A DNA stretch of 64,000 bases. It comes from Thalassomonas viridans (lineage in GTDB: Bacteria; Pseudomonadota; Gammaproteobacteria; Enterobacterales; Alteromonadaceae). The notes under the pieces are model-generated. The model saw nothing but the letters and a program-made list of their open reading frames with translations, did no database searches and had not been told where the DNA came from. The DNA is taken from NCBI RefSeq assembly GCF_000948985.2, contig NZ_CP059734.1, positions 186,001-250,000 on the forward strand, in the 5' to 3' direction. The position numbers and the translations under genes are program-made. This document shows positions 52,991 to 60,983 of this stretch, piece by piece. The number at the start of each line of letters is the position of its first letter. Position 1 is the first letter of the stretch.

Positions 52991-53320
52991 TTATCTATTC
53001 AAACTCCTTTGAGCTTCGTATATTCTCTCTTTGAAGCTTTCTACCTGTTCCTTGAGCCAGATGCTGTAATGGCTGAAACCGGCAATGGTGGGGTCGTCCA
53101 GGGTTTCCGGCTCCCTGACTATGGAGGCGAAGGCGTCGCAGACGAAGGCGCATTCTTCGTTGAATTGCGCAAAGTCGTCGCACAGCTGTAACATATCGGC
53201 TTTAAGCTGTTTGGCTGTGTCTTTTTCGGCGACTTCCGAAGCCTTTTCCTTATCAGGGGTTTCGGAAGGGGTGCTTTTGGCGGCGGCTTTTTCATTTGGG
53301 GTTGGTGTAGACTCAGACAT
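52991..53320 (-). CDS. Small helical protein of unknown function
   Basis: 109 residues with GGAGG before ATG 53320. A disordered Lys/Glu/Pro-rich N-terminus (TPTPNEKAAAKSTPSETPDK) leads into a helical domain with two Cys (MLQLCDDFAQFNEECAFVCD) and GFSHYSIWLKEQVESFKERI. The upstream 66-codon frame ends inside its start codon region, suggesting translational coupling. Family not recognised. Confidence 0.65.
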   Translation of the reverse strand: MSESTPTPNEKAAAKSTPSETPDKEKASEVAEKDTAKQLKADMLQLCDDFAQFNEECAFVCDAFASIVREPETLDDPTIAGFSHYSIWLKEQVESFKERIYEAQRSLNR

Positions 53321-53513
53321 AACACTGCCCTCCTTTAGTTTGGGTAAGTAAATAGTTTGCTGCCTGCTGCGGGCGTGAATGTGCTGGCGGGCGTCTGGGG
53401 TGGCGGTTATTACTGCGGGTTTTTAACTGTTGGCGGCAGGCGTGGCTGTCACTTTTATTTGTTAAAAAAACTTTAACCGAGAAAAAGTCTGGCATATCAT
53501 TAAGTTTAGCCAT
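53313..53513 (-). CDS. Short basic peptide gene, possible
   Basis: 66 codons from ATG 53513 with GAGG upstream, ending at TGA inside the next gene's ATGTCTGA start. The first 22 residues look ordinary (MAKLNDMPDFFSVKVFLTNK), and the rest is Arg/His/Pro/Gln-rich (RSNNRHPRRPPAHSRPQQ). The good ribosome site and exact overlap support a real leader or small protein; the low-complexity C-terminus argues for caution. Confidence 0.4.
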   Translation of the reverse strand: MAKLNDMPDFFSVKVFLTNKSDSHACRQQLKTRSNNRHPRRPPAHSRPQQAANYLLTQTKGGQCYV

Positions 53514-53929
53514 AATTGATACCTCTAATATCGGTTGTGGTTAGCTGCCTCTGTGTGTTGCTGCACTCAGGGGTAGCGCCATGTTTTAAGTAAAAAATGC
53601 TTGTTTACTATTGCTCCTGTTGTTGTGAATTCCCCTTTATTCTATAGACTAAAAGGCTGGTTATCTCCACAGTTTTGGATAGTTTATTTGATAATAAAAA
53701 GCATTGTTTTTACGTCTTTTTGTTCAGAGTGTTTCGCTTTGTTTTATCGGTTGTCCGGGGGGATTTCACCGAACAGCCGTTGATTGCTAACCATCTGATA
53801 AGTTTATAATAAGCTGCTTTTTGATAAGAAATCTTGGCATTAACAGCCGGATTTGCAATTATTGAAATCCGGCGCATTATTTATTGATGTCTGTGAGTGC
53901 GATAATAGTTATTTCGCAGCTAAGAATCA
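53514..53929. other. Intergenic region without a recognisable gene
   Basis: About 415 AT-rich bases. An open frame at 53601-53783 has no ribosome site and resembles no protein I know. No RNA gene or repeat recognised. Confidence 0.4.
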
Positions 53930-54598
53930 CTAAACCTTAATTTCAAATTGGCGGTGGTATTGTTCGCGGGCAATTTCTGTCGACATAGACCACAGCAGCA
54001 TAAAGGCACAACCGGTCAGTATGCTTTTCATATCCAGATAATGGTAATAAACCCAAGTCCAGCCGGAAAATTTTTGTGCAACTTCCATGCTGAAACCAAT
54101 AGCGTCCAGGTGGCGGATGAAGTTTTCCACCAGCGCCAGTAAGTCGATAAACATAAATACAGAAAACAGGCTGGCAAAGGCAACTTCCGCCTTATACATG
54201 CGTATTTTGTCGGTGGGTTTATTCCGGGCGGCCAACCTGGCGCGGGTAAAAGGCGCCCTGAGCAGTACCATATAAAACAGAATCAGATCGATTATGAAGT
54301 GGGTGGCAAATGTCACCGCACCAAGCCAAACCGTGCTTTTGGTTTCATCGGTATAAACGTCGCTGAAACCGGGTTCGATGGCAAGCGTAAAAAGGGCTCT
54401 TTCAATTATCTTCACGATAATAAAACCGGTACATAAATATACGATATTGATATCGTGACGGTTCATCAACATTGCCGCCATTATGCTGACGCTAAAGACA
54501 ATACTGATCAACAGGGTATTCCTGCTGGCAATAGCGAACGCTACGATGGCAAAGATCAGCGCCAGTTTCAGGATGCTTTCATTTTTTATCGTACTCAC
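53930..54598 (-). CDS. Six-helix membrane protein, unknown function
   Basis: 222 residues with about six transmembrane helices (ILKLALIFAIVAFAIASRN, LLISIVFSVSIMAAMLM, INIVYLCTGFIIVKII, LGAVTFATHFIIDLILFYMV, ASLFSVFMFIDLLALVENF, MKSILTGCAFMLLWSMS). Basic residues between helices 4 and 5 (FTRARLAARNKPTDKIR) mark a cytoplasmic loop. No family recognised. It stands alone on the minus strand. Confidence 0.7.
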   Translation of the reverse strand: MSTIKNESILKLALIFAIVAFAIASRNTLLISIVFSVSIMAAMLMNRHDINIVYLCTGFIIVKIIERALFTLAIEPGFSDVYTDETKSTVWLGAVTFATHFIIDLILFYMVLLRAPFTRARLAARNKPTDKIRMYKAEVAFASLFSVFMFIDLLALVENFIRHLDAIGFSMEVAQKFSGWTWVYYHYLDMKSILTGCAFMLLWSMSTEIAREQYHRQFEIKV

Positions 54599-54893
54599 AG
54601 CAAGCTCCCTCCCTTGACAGAATTTATAATTTTTCTTTTAGGCAGGCGCCATTGCTGGTTTACGTAAAGGGGGCGATGTTGTTGTGGGTAACGGGTTACC
54701 CGGAAAAAAACAGCATGAGTCTTCATAATGATCCTTTTAAATTTGGATTTATCCGACTATCGGCCCGTGGCACTAGCAGCTGTTTCTTTCCGGACAAGCC
54801 TGTTGCAGGTAACTTGTTGCAAGTTAATCCCGGCAAGGCTTGTTTAAAGCAGGTTTGTTTTAAACAAGAGACCTGCTTGCGGTTAAATCAGCT

Positions 54894-55088
54894 TTAGTTG
54901 CTGGTGGCCGATAGTAATGTCCCGTTGTTATTCTCCAACGGGGTGGTTACTTGTGGTCTGGGTGGTGTATCACCGCTACTACCCACGCCGCCGGCAATGC
55001 CGGCCAGCATGTTTGCAGTGAAATTGATTGAGCTGTCAAGTTTTGTATTGTCTTGAGGCGCGTTTACGAGTTTTTCGAAGTTTTTCAT
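54894..55088 (-). CDS. Small Gly/Ser-rich peptide, candidate precursor peptide
   Basis: 64 residues from ATG 55088 with AAAGGGA upstream, overlapping the 3' end of the XRE gene by 53 bases in another frame. A charged N-terminal half (MKNFEKLVNAPQDNTKLDSS) is followed by NMLAGIAGGVGSSGDTPPRP, with a GG-containing segment, and a Thr/Ser/Asn-rich tail. The shape, a leader-like half and a small-residue core directly after a regulator, is reminiscent of modified peptides or bacteriocins, but no modifying or export enzyme is adjacent. It could equally be a small structural or regulatory protein. Confidence 0.45.
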   Translation of the reverse strand: MKNFEKLVNAPQDNTKLDSSINFTANMLAGIAGGVGSSGDTPPRPQVTTPLENNNGTLLSATSN

Positions 55089-55326
55089 TTTCGTCCCTTT
55101 CTTTAAATTGATCTCTAAGTTGTGAGATTTGCTTAAATAAGGGAGTCATGTTTAGCGAGCAAGCACGGCCAATATCAATAAATTGGTTTATCTTGGGCCC
55201 GCCAACACCGCATTCCCAGTTTTCGTAGGTAATACGGCTGACTCCAATTTTTTCTGCCATTTCCTTGGTAGTTTTATTTACACTCAGGCGCATGTTACGC
55301 AAATCCTCACCCATAATATCAAACAT
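55036..55326 (-). CDS. XRE-family DNA-binding regulator
   Basis: 96 residues with GAGGGAA before ATG 55326. A Cro/CI-type helix-turn-helix spans residues 5-60: LRNMRLSVNKTTKEMAEKIG, VSRITYENWECGVGGPKIN, QFIDIGRACSLNMTPLF. A basic coiled tail (LRKTRKRASRQYK) follows. It is divergent from the second XRE gene at 55621, with two repeated operators between them, so mutual regulation is likely. Probably controls the small peptide gene it overlaps. Confidence 0.85.
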   Translation of the reverse strand: MFDIMGEDLRNMRLSVNKTTKEMAEKIGVSRITYENWECGVGGPKINQFIDIGRACSLNMTPLFKQISQLRDQFKERDENEKLRKTRKRASRQYKT

Positions 55327-55515
55327 GATAATTCCCTCTATAGTTATTTTTCAGTAAAAAACCGGAACATAGGCCCGGTAAGTTTAATCGGGCTTACCGG
55401 GCCGCTCCCGCGAAAGGCTTAGCTGGTGTTGTTGTCGCCAGCTTTACCTTAATTCTTATGGCCTGTTTTATTGTTCAGGCCGGGTTAAGTGCTTATCTGT
55501 ATTTTATTATAATGA

Positions 55516-55557
55516 GTACTATTGTACCTGTCACTATAAAAATGAGTACAATCGTAC
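55516..55557. promoter_or_regulatory. Paired operators GTAC-N4-GTAC
   Basis: GTACTATTGTAC (55516-55527) and GTACAATCGTAC (55546-55557) are two copies of the same dyad, each inside an ATGAGTAC context and spaced 30 bp (about three helical turns). They lie 64-105 bases upstream of the XRE start at 55621 and fit cooperative binding of a small homodimeric regulator. Confidence 0.65.
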
Positions 55558-55620
55558 GTGGTTCTGTAGTGTATGTTGTGCCAAGATAGAAATACATTCT
55601 TTTTTTGGAGGGATAAAACG

Positions 55621-55842
55621 ATGGAAGCTATGTTGGAACAAGACCTGGAAGTGCGTTTTGGTGAGAAGTTGAGACGAGTGAGAACTGACAAGTTAATTTC
55701 TCAGGAAGTACTGGCGGACAAGGCCGGGTTAACCCGCAGTTATATTGGTCGGATTGATCGGGGTCAGATCAATGTTAGCCTGGCAACCTTATATAAACTG
55801 GCGGATGCACTGGAGGTTACGCCGGGTGAGTTGTTGCCTTAG
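55621..55842 (+). CDS. XRE-family regulator resembling restriction-modification C proteins
   Basis: 73 residues from ATG 55621 after GGAGGG; upstream in-frame codons lack a ribosome site. The whole protein is one helix-turn-helix domain: FGEKLRRVRTDKLISQEVLA, DKAGLTRSYIGRIDRGQINV, SLATLYKLADALEVTPGELL. This is the sequence type of controller (C) proteins and short CI-like repressors, which bind paired operators such as those at 55516-55557 and autoregulate. No methylase or restriction enzyme is present in the window. Confidence 0.88.
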   Translation: MEAMLEQDLEVRFGEKLRRVRTDKLISQEVLADKAGLTRSYIGRIDRGQINVSLATLYKLADALEVTPGELLP

Positions 55843-56042
55843 GCAATTAACGGTAGTGGTGTGAAAGGTTGATAGTTAAAATTGAGTTGCTAACTTTTTC
55901 ATCTGGATCTTGAGGGCGTTTTACTTTTTAGCTGCCATGCGGCTTTTGGAGGTTGTAAAACGCCTGCCACTTTTTCAATGAAAAACCCGTCTGTTCTTGG
56001 GCTGTTCTTGGGCTGGGAAAATGTTATGGGCATGTGGTGTTA

Positions 56043-56522
56043 CTAACATTTGTTGTCTCGTCGGAATTTGTCGAAGGAACACATGTTTTGTTCTTTTTGC
56101 CGCTGCCGTAATGCGGTTAGTTCGCAAAACGATTGCTGGCCTTTATCTTCAAGATGTAAGCAGTTATTGCTTTTAATGGTTTTATAATTATTTTTTTCCT
56201 GCTGCATACAGGCATTAAATTTTTTACGTGATTTATTAAGGCATTGTTCACGAGCTTCTTTTTTGGGGGGCTTGATAGCAGAACTACTGCTGCCTCTACC
56301 GACAAATGTGCCAGTTTTATTAGTTGGATTTGGCGACTCCCCTAGCCCGCTGTTGCCATTGCCTATTTCTTCTGAACGCTCAGCTATGATTGCCACACAG
56401 CCGTCACCTTTTTCGCTGCAACTACTGCCTGCCGGTGTTGCCGATAAGTCAAAAACAAATGGGGCTACTAATAGAGGCAACATTGCAAAACGTTGCGCAG
56501 TTTTGAGTGATCTTTGTAGCAT
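56043..56522 (-). CDS. Secreted Cys-rich protein of unknown function
   Basis: 159 residues, start 56522 chosen for AAGGA-type site (GGAAAACGGAC) and signal peptide (FAMLPLLVAPFVFDLSATPA). The mature chain has a Gly/Ser/Asn-rich middle and eight Cys (SSCSEKGDGC, EQCLNKSRKKFNACMQ, NNCLHLEDK, FCELT, MCSFDKFRRDNKC). Basic and probably disulphide-linked. Family not recognised. Confidence 0.6.
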   Translation of the reverse strand: MLQRSLKTAQRFAMLPLLVAPFVFDLSATPAGSSCSEKGDGCVAIIAERSEEIGNGNSGLGESPNPTNKTGTFVGRGSSSSAIKPPKKEAREQCLNKSRKKFNACMQQEKNNYKTIKSNNCLHLEDKGQQSFCELTALRQRQKEQNMCSFDKFRRDNKC

Positions 56523-56754
56523 GTCCGTTTTCCTTCTATGCAAAAACCGATTAATTACTTCAAGTAATCACCTAGCTCTGGGCAACTTTGATGCCATTAA
56601 GATTATCAATTGATATTTTGATGTTTTTTGATTGTGTCTTCTGTAATTTATTTTAAAGTGGAAATTTTGTTGACTATTTATTTGGCGAATGCCTCTGACT
56701 TTTTCATTCAAGGTGTGCTGTAGAGTATTTATATTTAGTTGAGTTGGTAACAAA

Positions 56755-56787
56755 AAATTCAGGGGCAGCTGTTATGCCCCTGAATTT
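56755..56787 (-). terminator. Rho-independent terminator of the secreted hydrolase gene
   Basis: AAATTCAGGGGCA (56755-56767) pairs perfectly with TGCCCCTGAATTT (56775-56787). On the minus strand the stem is followed by a run of T residues, 18 bases after the stop of the gene ending at 56805. Confidence 0.85.
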
Positions 56788-56804
56788 GATATTAATGACG
56801 CTTC

Positions 56805-58421
56805 TTAATTCAGGTCATTCGGTAAGGAATAATTGCCATTTAGTCCCAACTCGATAATTGCCTGATTAATCGCACGCTCTATTGCGCGGCGAGATTCCGC
56901 AGCCCGGTCTTGTTCAATTTGCGTATTGCCCGGCTGATTGGTTTCCACATCCTTATAATCGAAGCCATGTCGTGCGGGAGAGAAAACTTCGCCAATTACC
57001 GATACTGAGCCGTTCGTGATTGCCGAAGCCGCGAATGTGCCTGCGACATCGGTTTGAACTGCTGCTTCATTCACTCGGTCATCACACTCAGATACATAAA
57101 GAGAATCTTCATCACCAAAGCTGAACATGGTTTTAATCGCAACTTTGTAGCCGTTGGCATTGTCGCCGTCGTCTTCTACCACATCTGGCGCTAAGGTATT
57201 ATCTTTTTCCATCATGCCGTCTAACCGGCAGCCGGGGTAAAGTGCGTGGATCATTTTTACGTCGGTGTAAAAACTGCCACCGATGAAAGCAGTCAGATCA
57301 GCATGATAAGTATCTGCAGAGAAATTTCCATTAGGGTTTACTTCCGGTTCTTCTACATTGGCCTGTTCACCCGCTGTGCCATTAATAACCGTGTGGTTGC
57401 TGTATAAATTCAGTGACTCGCCATTGTTTAGCCTGGCGTCTAAATCTGCTGCGCTAATGTTGGCTAACATGGCATTGAAGGCATCGGCATACTGCGGATT
57501 GTTAACTATGTCGTTCAGGGTTAGTGCAGGGATAATTACCGGCTCGGGATCTGGTTCTGGCTCCTCTTCAGGGGCCGGTAGGTTGCGGCCCCAAAACTCC
57601 CGGGTTTCCAGTGGCCATATATTGTGATCGGCAGCTAAGGCGATCATTGCTGAGCCGCCGTTAGAACGGCCTTCGATGATGATATTGTCCAGGGATATGC
57701 TGGGGTATTGTTCTTTGATGGCTTTATAGAGAAAGATGTTGTCGAATCCGGCGATGTCAGGCGCTGCATGTATGGGCCGTAAGTCGCCATCGATATCGGA
57801 TACGCCGTAGCCGTCAAAGTTATACGGGGGGAGAGTATCCCGGGTAACGCTGTTTTCATCGGTGAGATTGAGCCAGTAAAGTGCATTATCTAAATGGGCT
57901 GCATCCTTTACTACGTTGTAACGCCCCACCATAAAGATGTGTACCGGGGAGTCGAATTGCGCAAACGCATCTTGCCAATACCAGGCGGCGAACGCTGTGC
58001 TGCCAACAATTTTTTTCAGCATGAAATCTTCAAGCAGAGGCCCTACGGGAACATTGCTGGCGTTGAAGTCTGCCAGGAAGACTTCATTACCATTGCCGTC
58101 AACTTCACATAGGCCGTCGTATAGCGTGCCGGCAAAGTCGCCGTTGCCATTGATATAATCAGGCCCGCAAACGCCAAATTCTGTGTCAATTTCATCGTAC
58201 CACTCACCGCCAGAGCCATGATTCAGGAAAATGGTAACGGCAGGCCCCTGCCCGTTTTCGTTAAATGCCCAGTGGTAGGCCTGTTTATAATTACCGTCGC
58301 CGGTATAGACCGCGAAGCGTTCATGGGGCTTGGCCTTAAAGTCGGAATCTACACCCGCCAAGACCTGGCTGCCTGGTATTAAAAAAATGGCTGAGACTAA
58401 GATGGTTTTTAATGAATTCAT
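56805..58421 (-). CDS. Secreted alpha/beta hydrolase
   Basis: 538 residues. Signal peptide MNSLKTILVSAIFLIPGSQVLA. Hydrolase core: oxyanion strand VTIFLNHGSGGEWYD, nucleophile elbow IIIEGRSNGGSAMIA (Ser in GRSNGG), acid likely in the YVSECDDRVNE region, and His in SPARHGFDYKD. A Glu/Pro linker (PEEEPEPDPEP) and a ~100-residue insertion with LNDIVNNPQYADAFNAMLAN separate the elbow from the acid. GxSxGG-type esterases of this layout include PHB depolymerase- and dienelactone hydrolase-like enzymes; the substrate is unknown. Single gene with its own terminator. Confidence 0.8.
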   Translation of the reverse strand: MNSLKTILVSAIFLIPGSQVLAGVDSDFKAKPHERFAVYTGDGNYKQAYHWAFNENGQGPAVTIFLNHGSGGEWYDEIDTEFGVCGPDYINGNGDFAGTLYDGLCEVDGNGNEVFLADFNASNVPVGPLLEDFMLKKIVGSTAFAAWYWQDAFAQFDSPVHIFMVGRYNVVKDAAHLDNALYWLNLTDENSVTRDTLPPYNFDGYGVSDIDGDLRPIHAAPDIAGFDNIFLYKAIKEQYPSISLDNIIIEGRSNGGSAMIALAADHNIWPLETREFWGRNLPAPEEEPEPDPEPVIIPALTLNDIVNNPQYADAFNAMLANISAADLDARLNNGESLNLYSNHTVINGTAGEQANVEEPEVNPNGNFSADTYHADLTAFIGGSFYTDVKMIHALYPGCRLDGMMEKDNTLAPDVVEDDGDNANGYKVAIKTMFSFGDEDSLYVSECDDRVNEAAVQTDVAGTFAASAITNGSVSVIGEVFSPARHGFDYKDVETNQPGNTQIEQDRAAESRRAIERAINQAIIELGLNGNYSLPNDLN

Positions 58422-58448
58422 ATTGAAACTCCCTCTTTAACGTATTAT

Positions 58449-58547
58449 TTATTGGCTTAAGGCCGGTTGTAAGCTTGCTGATTTCCCTGTTTCTAAATCA
58501 GTTTCCGGGTTGGTATCGCTGGTATATTTTCGATAAATATTTTTCAT
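58449..58547 (-). CDS. Possible 32-residue peptide gene
   Basis: ATG 58547 with AGAGGAC seven bases upstream, reading MKNIYRKYTSDTNPETDLET and ending in PALSQ before TAA. It sits in the leader of the secreted hydrolase gene, 27 bases from its start. The strong ribosome site is the only support; it may be a leader peptide. Confidence 0.35.
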   Translation of the reverse strand: MKNIYRKYTSDTNPETDLETGKSASLQPALSQ

Positions 58548-58855
58548 TGCGTCCTCTTTAAGTATCTATACATGATTTTAAAAACCTGAAAATAGTGAAG
58601 TTCAGGGCCTGGTTTTGCTTTATTTTCAGTGATATGGCCTGTTATAGCGGAACAGTAAAAGCCAGAAGCCGTTGTCACTTCACCTATGCAAGTGCGCTTA
58701 AAGGGGAAGGTGTCTCACCTGAATAGATAAAAAATTACAGCTAAAGTAAATTTATAGGAAAACAAGAAAGTTATAAGGGTGAAAATTAATTTAATTATCA
58801 AGAGATATTTAGCAGATTGATGTGCTCTGTAGTACTCGCCTTGGGGAGTTATCTG
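58548..58855. other. Intergenic region without a recognisable gene
   Basis: About 300 AT-rich bases between the secreted hydrolase locus and ccdB. No gene, RNA or repeat recognised; promoter of the hydrolase transcript must lie here. Confidence 0.4.
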
Positions 58856-59173
58856 CTATATACCTGTGATCGCAAAGTCAATTGCTGCGATAATCTCATC
58901 TCTCATTGTTTCTAATGAGCCAATAGGATTCTTGAGTAAACTGGCAGGTATAGAGGCTATTTGAGGGGTAAGTAAAATAAGTTCTTCACTTTTATACTTT
59001 ATGATTGGCGTTAGCCCATCCATTTGTTTATTTCTAAAACGGCTAAGCCTTCCTAACGGGATCACTATTCTTGTCGTAATATCACTAATTAGAGCGTTTT
59101 GAACATCAATAATATAAGGATATGCTTCACGGCTTTTTTTGCTTGGATTTTCGTAGACATCAAATTGCGACAT
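58856..59173 (-). CDS. ccdB: CcdB-family toxin (DNA gyrase poison)
   Basis: 105 residues, the family's usual length. MSQFDVYENPSKKSREAYPY, IDVQNALISDITTRIVIPLG and MRDEIIAAIDFAITGI match CcdB: the N-terminal Q-F-x-V-Y-x-N motif, central V-I-P-L strand and the C-terminal helix ending near residue 101 (W-G-I in F-plasmid CcdB, here T-G-I) that inserts into GyrA. The exact gyrase-contact Trp is absent, so poisoning strength is uncertain. It overlaps ccdA by one base. Confidence 0.92.
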   Translation of the reverse strand: MSQFDVYENPSKKSREAYPYIIDVQNALISDITTRIVIPLGRLSRFRNKQMDGLTPIIKYKSEELILLTPQIASIPASLLKNPIGSLETMRDEIIAAIDFAITGI

Positions 59174-59418
59174 TAAAACTCTCTAAACTCATCAGCAAAA
59201 CAGCCATTTTCTTCAACAAAATCATTGTAGGCATTAATGGCATTTTTATTTTCTTTAAGCCATTTTTGGGCTTCAATATTTTTTAGCTTCTCTTTTAATG
59301 CTTGCTCTAAAGTAGCTGACAAATTAATGTTTAGTGCTTTAGCTTTTTTCAGTAAGTCACTATTTAGGCTAAGGTTTGTTGCTTTTTTGGGGGCGTCAAG
59401 ATCGTATAATGGTTGCAT
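59173..59418 (-). CDS. ccdA: CcdA-family antitoxin
   Basis: 81 residues from ATG 59418 with GGAGAG upstream. The N-terminal half is a ribbon-helix-helix DNA-binding domain (APKKATNLSLNSDLLKKAKA, NINLSATLEQALKEKLK), and the C-terminal half a disordered toxin-binding tail (WLKENKNAINAYNDFVEENG, FADEFREF), with the W-x-x-E-N motif of CcdA. It neutralises CcdB and represses the operon through the palindromes upstream. Confidence 0.93.
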   Translation of the reverse strand: MQPLYDLDAPKKATNLSLNSDLLKKAKALNINLSATLEQALKEKLKNIEAQKWLKENKNAINAYNDFVEENGCFADEFREF

Positions 59419-59448
59419 AACTTTCTCTCCAGATGAGTGTATGCTGAT

Positions 59449-59469
59449 TATGCGCATGACTATGCGCAT
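59449..59469. promoter_or_regulatory. ccdAB operator: two TATGCGCAT palindromes
   Basis: TATGCGCAT at 59449-59457 and again at 59461-59469, a 12-bp period, 31 bases upstream of ccdA. Closely spaced palindromes of this size are what ribbon-helix-helix CcdA/CcdB complexes bind for autoregulation. Confidence 0.7.
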
Positions 59470-59662
59470 TGTAAAGGGTGATAATTGTTTTGTTTCAGTT
59501 AAGTCTTTAAATTCACTACCCCTATCTGCATAGATTAACTATCGCCAAGCAATTCTCTGCATAACCTCTTGTCAATATCCGGTAAAAATCCCTGTATTTA
59601 AATTTCAGCCCCAAGCATATGCCCCATAAGCACAAAACAGGTAACAAACTGAGAGTAAGGAA

Positions 59663-59893
59663 ATGATCATGAAAATTGATAGAGATGCTGTAATGAAAGC
59701 CAATGAAAAGCTGTTAAGTGCTTATATCCCGGGTATCATCTCCAATGACAATAAAGATTCAGGTAAGAGTATGACGAGGGGCCTGATTCAGGTTTCCCCG
59801 AACAACCTTGATGCAAAATCGAGTACCGTACGGTTTTGTCTAACTTCTGGCATGGTATTGACGAGAGACCATGGAAAAGGCCGTCTCGGTTAA
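59663..59893 (+). CDS. Hypothetical small protein, uncertain
   Basis: 76 codons from ATG 59663 (AAGGA upstream; ATG 59669 is in frame). The first 30 residues look protein-like (MKIDRDAVMKANEKLLSAYI), but the rest (SSTVRFCLTSGMVLTRDHGK) runs into the decayed symE copy in another frame, so the 3' end may be accidental. Possibly the stump of a gene cut by a rearrangement. Confidence 0.35.
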   Translation: MIMKIDRDAVMKANEKLLSAYIPGIISNDNKDSGKSMTRGLIQVSPNNLDAKSSTVRFCLTSGMVLTRDHGKGRLG

Positions 59894-59958
59894 AGTGAAA
59901 TATCTTGTTTATCGGTAATTTACCGTGCAGGAAACTGTTTGTAGTGTAGCCGCGATAA
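59871..59958 (+). pseudogene. symE: N-terminal remnant of a second symE-like gene
   Basis: ATG 59871 reads MEKAVSVKVKYLVYR, then TAA, then FTVQETVCSVAAIS in the same frame. This parallels SAKVKYPIYRQLTVQETVCN of the intact copy near 7700, with a stop replacing the Gln codon. The C-terminal SymE domain is absent. It is 52 kb from the other copy. Confidence 0.7.
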
Positions 59959-60094
59959 GTTTTTGCGCCCTCTTCGCAGCTTTTGAATATAACAACTGCC
60001 CTATCCTGCAATTTTTATTAACTGCCTCTGCGTAATGCAAAGAAAAGCTTTCAATCACCTGATTACAATATCTTATGGTTTTTTAACAGGAAGT

Positions 60095-60583
60095 ATGCAG
60101 GTGAATAGCGAGCTGATAAATTATTTAACTGCCACTGTATTACAGGAACAAATTAAGCAGCCCTTGCTGTCGATAGAAGCAATATTAAATAGTGCCGGTG
60201 TTTGTGGCATCAGCGCCGAGGCTATGCTTGAGATCAGGGCTGGTGTTTATCGCCAGTTGGGCCGCGGGTTGACCCCGGACAACGAGTTAAGCAAAGCCCT
60301 TCGTTGTTTTGTCTTTGATTATCCGGTTTTCCGCTGGTCTGAACTGCGTTTTTATTTTATAGCTGAACCTAAGCATGTGCTCACAGACCTGCTAAAGGAG
60401 TTTAAATATAAGTGCCGTCACCTTTCAGGGCATGAGGAGCTGGTTTGGGCGCATATACGTATGTGGAATGTTACCGCCAGGCATCAACTGGCGCATCGTG
60501 ACAGGGTTGGAGATAAGGCGTATTTTGATTTTCTGAACTATCAGGGGGGAGCTGTAATGACCAACCAATTAATGTCCGGGTAG
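60095..60583 (+). CDS. Helical cytoplasmic protein of unknown function
   Basis: 162 residues from ATG 60095 (ACAGGAAGT just upstream); an in-frame start at 60035 is less likely. All-helical look (NYLTATVLQEQIKQPLLSIE, FRWSELRFYFIAEPKHVLTD, LVWAHIRMWNVTARHQLAHR). No domain recognised, no signal peptide, no operon partner. Confidence 0.6.
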   Translation: MQVNSELINYLTATVLQEQIKQPLLSIEAILNSAGVCGISAEAMLEIRAGVYRQLGRGLTPDNELSKALRCFVFDYPVFRWSELRFYFIAEPKHVLTDLLKEFKYKCRHLSGHEELVWAHIRMWNVTARHQLAHRDRVGDKAYFDFLNYQGGAVMTNQLMSG

Positions 60584-60983
60584 CCTAGTGATAAATCAGT
60601 TTATTCGAATTTCAGGGGCTGGAACCGGCAGGCTTTAAAATTTTTACCGAACAGTAGTAAGTTATGGGGAACGGACTCCCTTCAATGGTGCCGGCAACCG
60701 CCAATGAGTTTAGTTTTGTGGCGTTCATTCTTGAATAGAAAACAAATAGTGACCTGCCGGTTAAGGCGGAAGCTCCCGGGCTGATAGATAATTATTTTGA
60801 TATCGTCGCCTGGCTTTATAAAAACTGGCTTTGTTAAGTACTTCTGATTGGCTACTACGGCTGCCATAACGATTGAACCGGGTTATTTCGTTGGCTGAAC
60901 TCTTTGAACTATTTCATGAAATAGGGCGGTCCCGGGAGTGTGCCGGAACCGTGGATAGACTGTGTTGGTTGTAAGAACCTGAA
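60584..60983. other. Intergenic region, at most a doubtful small frame
   Basis: A minus-strand frame at 60682-60867 (MAAVVANQKYLTKPVFIKPG, 61 codons) has a protein-like first half but no ribosome site. Otherwise nothing recognised in about 400 bases. Confidence 0.35.

Noticed and set aside
53601..53783. 60-codon plus-strand frame with two F-Y-R-L segments
   Set aside because: No ribosome site, T-rich composition, no support beyond the open frame.
55621..55842. Restriction-modification system
   Set aside because: Only a controller-like regulator is present; no methylase or endonuclease gene is nearby.
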